A stretch of 64,000 nt of DNA. Source: Lachnospiraceae bacterium. Its GTDB lineage: Bacteria; Bacillota; Clostridia; Lachnospirales; Lachnospiraceae. Numbering within the stretch: position 1 is the first letter of the stretch; every line of letters begins with the position of its first letter. The notes beneath the pieces were generated by a model, which saw only the letters and a list, made by a program, of their open reading frames with translations, searched no databases and was not told the DNA's origin. This document shows, in pieces, positions 57,986-64,000 of the stretch. The position numbers and the translations under genes are program-made. The stretch spans positions 1-64,000 of the forward strand of contig JAQXVT010000053.1 in assembly GCA_029225065.1 (NCBI GenBank). Reading direction: 5' to 3'.

Positions 57986-60730
57986 TCAGCCCGCCTTGTA
58001 AAGATCCTTCACCTCAGTCGCGGTCAGCGCTCCGAAGTACACTCTCACGTCATCAAACAATGCGCTGCGGACATCCTCGTCGCCCCAGATTGCACCGCTG
58101 CCGACCATGACGTCCTTTGCCTGCGAGATACCGGTCTTGTTTTTGCGGAAGCAGTCAGTCAGGTCCTTTGTCTCCTCGCCGACCAGCTCTCCGTTTAAGT
58201 AAACCTTAATGCCCTGCGGATCTACCGTGTAAACCACGTGCTCCCAGGTGTCGCGTTCGCCGTTTATGGAAAGCAGTGCGCCCTGCACATCGCTGTAGGC
58301 ATTTGCATTGATGCGTGCGATCAGATTTGCACCGATTCTTGTCAGCGGATATGCATTATCCGCATCCGCCTCAAACAGTGCACTGTGCTCGAACGTATCT
58401 GATGCAATGTTGACCCACATTGCAACGGAATAGCCGGCCGGCTTGATGCCGGAGAACGTATCTTCCGGAAGCTTTAAGTAGTTTACGTTCTGTGCCCCCT
58501 CCTCATTTGTGACGGAAAGAACATTTCCGCGGGTCTCATCCTGAATAACGGATGCGCTTCCGACGAGCGCTGCCCCCTCAGAAAGTGCGGAACCGTCGAC
58601 TGCAGAAACCGTTCCGTCCTCTGCAGGCGTTTCAAAATCGTAGCCACAGATCAGGTAAGCATTCTGGCGAACCGTGACTTTATAAGTAGATTCCACCGTC
58701 GTGCTGCCGTAGGTGATCGTTGCGGTCAGTTTTGCACGTGCATCCTCACCCTCTGCCGGAGTGACCGTACCGTCAGCTGCGATGACCGATTCATCCGAGC
58801 TGCTCCAGGTGACATCCGCGCCCATGACAGAAGTCGGAAGCTCCAGATTTTCTCTCGTCGCAGACGGAATCGTCTGACCTATGGAGATTGCCGCCATGTT
58901 CGCGAGCATTTCCTCGTCATCCATATCAATCATGCTGCCCCAGATGTTGGTATTGTCATTTCCTGTCGCTGCAAACGTCATGACCGGAGTCGTATCAGAA
59001 TTTTCCTTGTGCTGGCGGAAGAAATATCCCTTGTAAACCACGTCGTTCATCTCAAACGTCACATAATCATAGCCTTTTCCAGAATCCGCCTTCGTCCAGG
59101 TGCCGGTCGCTGCACCGGACACCGTACCGTCCGCGTTTAAGGTCAGCATCTGCGTCTCGAGCATCTCACCGCTCGTCTTTGTGCCGTGATTGATAAATTC
59201 ATAGGAGCCGACTACTTCATCCTCTGAGTAATTTTCCGGCTGCTCACCGCGGTACTCATAAACCGCTGCCACCGGCCAGTTATCCTCATTTAAAAACTGC
59301 TGATGGACACGAACCTCGTGCGCCTCCAGCTGCGGGTCGACATCGAAACGCTGATGGTAAACGAGATAACGGGAACCGTCCTCATCGATCAGCGCGGAGT
59401 TGTGTCCGGCCGCGCGTTTGCCGAGCTGATTGTAAAAGCTGTAGTTGCCGATCAGCTTGATACCGTAGTTGTCATTGTTCTCGCCGCTCTCGCTGGCATT
59501 TCCGCCTGCCGCATCTACATACGGTCCGGTCGGATTCTCCGAACGGAAGAGACGCATGTTGTAGCCGCCCTCTGCAGTCAGTCCTCCATAAGTTTCATAC
59601 AGATAGTAGTAACCGGTTTCCGGATCATACTGAATATACGGAGCCTCGCCGGACTGATGATTGCCGCCTGCGAGGTGAACACCGAAATAGCGGTCCACGA
59701 AATTGCCGGAAACCTCGTCCGTGGAATCGACTCCCGGATAGATTGCCTCTCCTGTTGCGCGGTCAAGCTCCAGCAGGAAAAGACCGCCGGACCAGGAACC
59801 GTAGGACATGTAAAGCTTTTCTCCGTCCGCATCGAAAAACAGGTTCGGGTCGATCGCATTCGGTGCATAGAGGTTGTTCCAGCCGCCGGTCACATCAAAC
59901 CAGTTGTCGCTGATCTCATCGATCCCGCCGCCCTCGCTGCCTTTTTCGATCAGAGAGGTGAGATTTAAATAATCATTGTCCCATTTCGTATTGCGGGAGC
60001 TGTTGCCGTCCGGATCTCCCGTTTTCGTGAAACCAGAGTAGACAATCGTATCGACATACGTGTAGGTACCGTCGAGCGTTTTGGATACCAGATAGCTGAT
60101 ACAGGATCTCCGCCACGTCGAGGACGTACAGCAGTACAGCATATACGCACCCGTGGAGCCGTCCTCCCACTCATAGTACGGATTCCAGATCACATCCGGC
60201 GCCCAGATCGCATAGCCTCCGACACAGTCTCCGTCATTGTAGCCTGCCCACTGAAACGGGATTTCAAACGTCTCTTTCAGATTTCCGTAAAACGGCGTGT
60301 TTTCCGGATTGCCGTAGTCAAAGTTCACCTGCGTCCACTGAATCAGGTCGGAAGATTTCGCCGATGCAGTGTGACTGCCAAGCACATAATACGTGCCGTC
60401 CTCGTTCGAGCGGACAATCGACGGATCGTGAACGGAAACATGTGCCGCCGCGGTCGGCTGATCATCCTCCGCTTCGCCGGAAGCATCCGAGGAAACTTCC
60501 GTTTCGGCATCTTCGATCACGATGGTCTCTGCCTCCCCGGAAGCATCTCCTGCATTTTCTGTCTCAGGGGATTCCCCGATAATCACGTCCTCCGTGTCCG
60601 GTGTAACATCTTCGACGATAATCTCATCTGCGAATGCAGTCACAGCAGACGTCGCTGCAAGCACTGCGCCAAGTGTTCCGGCAAGAATTGTCCGTGCCAG
60701 GCGGCTGCGCCGCATAGATTTGTTGTACAT
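57986..60730 (-). CDS. Secreted GH43 glycosidase with lipocalin-like, Ig-like and LamG domains
   Basis: 914 residues. Sec signal peptide (RLARTILAGTLGAVLAATSA, cut near TAFA) and an acidic Thr/Glu/Ser-rich stretch (40-95) precede the GH43 five-bladed propeller (about 98-480). The catalytic trio reads: base Asp in HVSVHDPSIVRS, transition Asp in NAIDPNLFFDADG, acid Glu in NHQSGEAPYIQYD. The usual arabinanase pattern IWAPDVIWNPYYE is present. A small beta domain (about 495-590), an Ig-like module (TWSSSDESVIAADGTV, 625-690) and a C-terminal LamG-like jelly roll (705-910; YSVAMWVNIASDTFEHSALFEAD) follow. The last may bind arabinan or xylan. No sorting signal is seen, so it is probably released. 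It likely cleaves alpha-1,5-arabinan; subfamily is uncertain. Confidence 0.87.
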   Translation of the reverse strand: MYNKSMRRSRLARTILAGTLGAVLAATSAVTAFADEIIVEDVTPDTEDVIIGESPETENAGDASGEAETIVIEDAETEVSSDASGEAEDDQPTAAAHVSVHDPSIVRSNEDGTYYVLGSHTASAKSSDLIQWTQVNFDYGNPENTPFYGNLKETFEIPFQWAGYNDGDCVGGYAIWAPDVIWNPYYEWEDGSTGAYMLYCCTSSTWRRSCISYLVSKTLDGTYTYVDTIVYSGFTKTGDPDGNSSRNTKWDNDYLNLTSLIEKGSEGGGIDEISDNWFDVTGGWNNLYAPNAIDPNLFFDADGEKLYMSYGSWSGGLFLLELDRATGEAIYPGVDSTDEVSGNFVDRYFGVHLAGGNHQSGEAPYIQYDPETGYYYLYETYGGLTAEGGYNMRLFRSENPTGPYVDAAGGNASESGENNDNYGIKLIGNYSFYNQLGKRAAGHNSALIDEDGSRYLVYHQRFDVDPQLEAHEVRVHQQFLNEDNWPVAAVYEYRGEQPENYSEDEVVGSYEFINHGTKTSGEMLETQMLTLNADGTVSGAATGTWTKADSGKGYDYVTFEMNDVVYKGYFFRQHKENSDTTPVMTFAATGNDNTNIWGSMIDMDDEEMLANMAAISIGQTIPSATRENLELPTSVMGADVTWSSSDESVIAADGTVTPAEGEDARAKLTATITYGSTTVESTYKVTVRQNAYLICGYDFETPAEDGTVSAVDGSALSEGAALVGSASVIQDETRGNVLSVTNEEGAQNVNYLKLPEDTFSGIKPAGYSVAMWVNIASDTFEHSALFEADADNAYPLTRIGANLIARINANAYSDVQGALLSINGERDTWEHVVYTVDPQGIKVYLNGELVGEETKDLTDCFRKNKTGISQAKDVMVGSGAIWGDEDVRSALFDDVRVYFGALTATEVKDLYKAG

Positions 60731-60807
60731 AATGACTCCTTTCTTCCGGCTGCCAGCCGGTATCCGTCAGGATAAAATTTCCCCTGCCGTCAAACGGTTC
60801 TCTGTTT

Positions 60808-60833
60808 ATTATTTTAGAAAAATCTAAAATAAT
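60808..60833. promoter_or_regulatory. Perfect 11-bp palindromic operator candidate upstream of the GH43 gene
   Basis: ATTATTTTAGA-AAAA-TCTAAAATAAT. It starts about six bases downstream of the predicted transcription start and about 80 bases before the ATG, a position suited to repression by a dimeric regulator. No regulator gene is adjacent. Confidence 0.55.
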
Positions 60834-60845
60834 ATAGATAAAACT

Positions 60846-60874
60846 ATTATATATGAACATACAACAAATAGCAA
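60846..60874 (-). promoter_or_regulatory. Promoter of the GH43 gene
   Basis: On the minus strand TTGCTA, a 17-base spacer and a perfect TATAAT. Transcription would start near 60839. Confidence 0.7.
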
Positions 60875-60908
60875 GAGGAAGATGGGCGAAATGCCGAGAG
60901 AAATTAAT

Positions 60909-60950
60909 AAAAAATCCGCCCCATTCGTAGAAAAGACGAATGAAGCGGCA
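60909..60950 (-). terminator. Terminator after MATE 3
   Basis: On the minus strand CCGCTTCATTCGT pairs with ACGAATGGGGCGG (wobbles) and is followed by TTTTTTATT, 38 bases after the MATE stop. Confidence 0.85.
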
Positions 60951-60987
60951 AAATAGACAGATAATATGGCAAAATATGTATTTTTCT

Positions 60988-62325
60988 TTATTTATACAGC
61001 CCAGCAATCTTCTTCCTGCAATAGAAAAACGCCGGAATCAGAAACGCATCCGCAAAAATCCATGCCATTGGATGTGCCAGGCAGATACCGGTGTAGCCAA
61101 TCAGCGGCACAACCACAATGCCGGCTAATGACCGTGCAATCATTTCCAGTACGCCGGACGTAATCGCAAACACGGAGAAACCCATTCCCTGAATCGTAAA
61201 CCGCACAGTATTGACCAGCACCAGCAGACAGTAACCTGCCGATGTGATCACAAGAAACCGGTATGAATACTCGATTACCTGTGCATCCGCCGTATCCAGA
61301 AACAGAAGTGACAGCTGCTTTCCGGTCAGAAATACAAACACAAACAGCACGGCTGAAATTACAAACCCGAGAAGGGACGCGTCCCTCAGTCCTTTTCCTA
61401 CCCGTTCCAGCTTACCGGCACCCATATTCTGGCCGCTGTAAGGCGCCATCGTTGCTCCGATCGCCTCGATTGGACAGCTGATAAACGAATTGATCCGCTG
61501 CGCCGCCGTCACACCAGCTACGGTCAGGGAACCAAATCCATTGATTGCTGCCTGAATGACAAGCGTACCAATCGCTGTGACCGAATACTGCAGCCCCATC
61601 GGAATACCCATGTAGCACAGCGTTTTCATGTAAGAGCTCCGCATCCTCCATTCCTCTTTTGAAATACGCAGGATCTCAAATTTTTTCTTCATGTAATAAA
61701 GCGATAGCAAACCGGAAATTCCCTGCGCAATTACCGTTGCGAGTGCCGGTCCCTCAACTCCCATATGAAATACCAGGATAAACACAATATCAAGCACAAT
61801 ATTAATGCCCGAAGCAATCGCCAGAAATACAACCGGCGAACGGCTGTCCCCAAGAGACCGAATGATCGCCGCGGTTGCATTATACAGAAAGGTCGTTGGA
61901 ATTCCAATGAAAATGATCACAATATATACATACGCATATTCAAAAATATCTTCCGGCGTATCCATCAGCGTCAAAAGCGGCCGGCAAAATACCACGACTG
62001 CAGCCGTAAGTACAACAGAGAAAATCACACACAGCCACGCACTGTTCGCCACAAACCGACGCAGCTCCGATTCCCGCTTCGCGCCAAACATCTGTGAAAC
62101 CGGTATCGCAAAGCCATTACAGACACCGGTGCAAAAGCCGATAACAAGAAAGTTTAATGAGCTTGTGGAGCCGACGCCGGCCAATGGGCCGACGCCAAGA
62201 AATTTTCCTACAATCACTGTATCCACCATACTGTAAAACTGCTGAAACAGCATGCCCAGAAACATCGGGATCGCAAACCCGATAATCAGCTTCAGCGGAT
62301 TTCCGCTCGTCATATCCTTTGTCAT
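60988..62325 (-). CDS. MATE-family multidrug/metabolite exporter (3)
   Basis: 445 residues, 12 transmembrane helices. MTKDMTSGNPLKLIIGFAIPMFLGMLFQQFYSMVDTVIVGKFLGVGPLAGVGST is the DinF/NorM-like N-terminus, and APYSGQNMGAGKLERVGKGLRDASLL marks the second half. The start lies five bases after the stop of the ABC exporter gene, so both are cotranscribed. Substrate unknown. Pairing an ABC exporter with a MATE exporter points to defence or secretion of a shared compound class, which is only inference. Confidence 0.94.
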   Translation of the reverse strand: MTKDMTSGNPLKLIIGFAIPMFLGMLFQQFYSMVDTVIVGKFLGVGPLAGVGSTSSLNFLVIGFCTGVCNGFAIPVSQMFGAKRESELRRFVANSAWLCVIFSVVLTAAVVVFCRPLLTLMDTPEDIFEYAYVYIVIIFIGIPTTFLYNATAAIIRSLGDSRSPVVFLAIASGINIVLDIVFILVFHMGVEGPALATVIAQGISGLLSLYYMKKKFEILRISKEEWRMRSSYMKTLCYMGIPMGLQYSVTAIGTLVIQAAINGFGSLTVAGVTAAQRINSFISCPIEAIGATMAPYSGQNMGAGKLERVGKGLRDASLLGFVISAVLFVFVFLTGKQLSLLFLDTADAQVIEYSYRFLVITSAGYCLLVLVNTVRFTIQGMGFSVFAITSGVLEMIARSLAGIVVVPLIGYTGICLAHPMAWIFADAFLIPAFFYCRKKIAGLYK

Positions 62326-62330
62326 AGTTT

Positions 62331-64000
62331 TTACCTCGTATTAACAAACTGACTATTGTAAATTTCTGCATAAAATCCATTTTTTGCAAGCAGCTCCCTA
62401 TGTGTCCCCTGCTCCACAATATTTCCGTCCCGCATGACAAGAATCACATCAGCATTGCGGATCGTAGAAAGGCGGTGCGCCACAATAAAGCTTGTCCGGT
62501 CCTTCATCATCGTATGGAATGCCTTCTGAATTTTGATCTCCGTTCTTGTATCAATCGAGGACGTCGCCTCATCCAGAATCAGCATCGGCGGCAGACACAG
62601 CATGACACGTGCAATACACAGCAGCTGCTTCTGCCCCTGCGAAAGATTGCCGCCGTTTTCGGTGATCATCGTATCGTACCCTTCCGGCAGACGGCGGATA
62701 AAGCTGTGTGCATGTGCTTCCTTAGCCGCCTGAATGATTTCTTCATCCGTTGCGTCCGGCCGTCCGGTCCGGATATTATCTCGAATCGTGCCGCTGCGCA
62801 GCCATGTATCCTGAAGCACCATACCGAACGCGCTCCGCACCGTCTCCCGCTTCAGATCACGGATATCTGTTCCCTCGATTTTGATTGAACCGCTGTCTAC
62901 ATCGTAGAAACGCATCAGCAGATTAATCAGTGTCGTTTTTCCGCAGCCGGTTGGCCCGACGATGGCGATCATCTGACCTTTTTTTGTCTCCAGATTAAAA
63001 TCCTGAATCAGTTTTTTCTCAGGCGTATACGAGAAATTCATATGAGAAATCGAGACGCGCCCAATCTCCTGCGGGAGCTGCTTTTCCGGCTCCTTATCCG
63101 GAATCTGAGGTTCCTCATCGATCAGTTCAAACACGCGGCCCGCACATGCAACCGCATTCTGAAGCTCTGTGATAACGCCTGAAATCTCATTAAACGGCTT
63201 CGTATACTGGTTTGCATAGGAAAGAAATGCCGAGAGCTGTCCAACCGTCATCGCACCGCGCACAGCCGCAAACGCTCCCGTCAGTCCGACCGCCGTATAT
63301 ACCAGGCTGTTAACAAAACGAGTCGACGGATTTGTGATGGAAGAGAAAAATGTCGCGCGCAGCGAACATTTCTGCAGCCGATCGTTAATCTCATCGAACC
63401 GCAGCTGCACCTTTTCTTCCTGCCCATACGCCTGTACTACCTTCTGATTTTCAATCATTTCATTGATCAGCGCCGTCTGCTCACCACGCGTCTTCGATTG
63501 AAGCTTAAACATCGAATACGTACGCTTTGCGATAAAATTTGCCACCAGCAGTGAAACCGGTGTCAGTACCACAACGACCACCGTAATGCCCGCGTTGACC
63601 GAAAGCATGAAAAACAGCGTTCCAACAATCGTAACAATACCTGTAAACAGCTGTGTAAATCCCATCAGCAGTCCGTCCGCAAACTGATCGACATCCGCAA
63701 TGATGCGGCTGACAATATCGCCGGAGGAATGAGTATCCAGATACTTCAGCGGAAGAATTTCAAGCTTTGCAAATGCTTCCTCCCGGATATTCCGTGTCAC
63801 CGTATAAACGATCTTGTTGTTGCACACATTCATGATCCACTGTGCAGCTGCTGTAAGCGCGATTGCCGCCACCATCGTGCGCATAATCTGAAAAATTGCA
63901 GAAAATTCCACTTTTCCAGGACCTAAAATGTGGTCTACCACATTTCCGGTCAGTACCGGAAGGTACAGCGTCAGCGCTACAGAAACTGCCGCCATCAGAA
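62331..64000 (-). CDS. ABC exporter, fused membrane and ATPase domains (partial, N-terminus beyond window)
   Basis: The frame is open to the right edge (codon CTG precedes the track's Met), so the first helices are missing; 556 residues are visible. The exporter membrane domain (about 1-265; ITNPSTRFVNSLVYTAVGLTGAFAAV) is followed by an ATPase with Walker A IVGPTGCGKTTLINLLMRFYD, Q-loop MVLQDTWLRSGTIRDNI, signature GNLSQGQKQLLCIARV, Walker B PPMLILDEATSSID and switch His in FIVAHRLSTIRNADVILVM. It is a type IV half-exporter of the MdlB/LmrA kind. In Firmicutes such genes often come as heterodimer pairs; the mate may lie upstream, outside the window. Confidence 0.94.
   Translation of the reverse strand, partial: LMAAVSVALTLYLPVLTGNVVDHILGPGKVEFSAIFQIMRTMVAAIALTAAAQWIMNVCNNKIVYTVTRNIREEAFAKLEILPLKYLDTHSSGDIVSRIIADVDQFADGLLMGFTQLFTGIVTIVGTLFFMLSVNAGITVVVVVLTPVSLLVANFIAKRTYSMFKLQSKTRGEQTALINEMIENQKVVQAYGQEEKVQLRFDEINDRLQKCSLRATFFSSITNPSTRFVNSLVYTAVGLTGAFAAVRGAMTVGQLSAFLSYANQYTKPFNEISGVITELQNAVACAGRVFELIDEEPQIPDKEPEKQLPQEIGRVSISHMNFSYTPEKKLIQDFNLETKKGQMIAIVGPTGCGKTTLINLLMRFYDVDSGSIKIEGTDIRDLKRETVRSAFGMVLQDTWLRSGTIRDNIRTGRPDATDEEIIQAAKEAHAHSFIRRLPEGYDTMITENGGNLSQGQKQLLCIARVMLCLPPMLILDEATSSIDTRTEIKIQKAFHTMMKDRTSFIVAHRLSTIRNADVILVMRDGNIVEQGTHRELLAKNGFYAEIYNSQFVNTR

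Overview
The window looks like a chromosomal segment from an anaerobic, low-to-mid GC Firmicute of the class Clostridia, most likely a gut-type Lachnospiraceae. Support comes from the gene families (DUF1858 redox proteins, an 8-cysteine clostridial ferredoxin, YesM/YesN-type sugar sensors, a sigma factor paired with a membrane beta-propeller protein), strong AGGAGG ribosome binding sites and the rich carbohydrate repertoire. The assignment is inferred from gene content, not from a marker alignment. Most genes lie on the minus strand. I saw no rRNA, tRNA, CRISPR array or intact insertion sequence.

Layout. 0-5.6 kb: the 5' part of a radical SAM protein of the DNA-repair-linked type, preceded by LexA-like boxes; a CaCA antiporter with a CapA-like protein; a DUF1858 protein; a ferredoxin convergent with a MerR regulator. 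6-19 kb: two housekeeping blocks, gdpP-rplI-dnaB and DUF951-rpsF-ssb-rpsR, separated by a small alarmone synthetase, a sugar ABC importer and its divergent two-component system. 19-28 kb: sirtuin, class B sortase, VanS/VanR-like pair, asnS, and an ECF sigma factor with a membrane beta-propeller partner. 28-38 kb: ksgA and tatD, a decayed Fic toxin-antitoxin locus, an uncharacterised radical SAM/membrane protein/TetR group, a MATE exporter, a parallel beta-helix-like surface protein and a second DUF1858 protein. 38-44 kb: a one-chain glucose-family PTS permease, an unusual two-component system and a second MATE exporter behind a structured leader.

From 44 to 55 kb eight codirectional genes form what looks like a pentose module. 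They are xylulokinase, a DUF4867 protein, a fucose/arabinose-isomerase-family enzyme, an aldose 1-epimerase, a membrane-anchored sugar-binding protein, a LytS/YesM-type kinase, a YesN-type regulator and a XylF-like lipoprotein. The sensor part resembles the XylFII-LytS-YesN xylose system known in clostridia, while a classical xylA isomerase is absent here. I infer a noncanonical isomerase-plus-XylB route feeding the pentose phosphate pathway, with sensing and mutarotation encoded alongside. This is the best candidate in the window for an undescribed system.

From 55 to 64 kb: a YegS/BmrU lipid kinase, nagA with a MITE-like palindrome at its stop codon, a large secreted GH43 enzyme (probably arabinan-active), a third MATE exporter and an ABC exporter cut by the window edge.

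Intergenic DNA carries two diverged repeat families: palindromes near 18.7, 21.1, 24.7 and 38.0 kb, and a hairpin repeat near 28.0 and 57.9 kb. Several long palindromes stand alone. All coordinates and motifs were read by eye; family names rest on motif recognition, not on searches.
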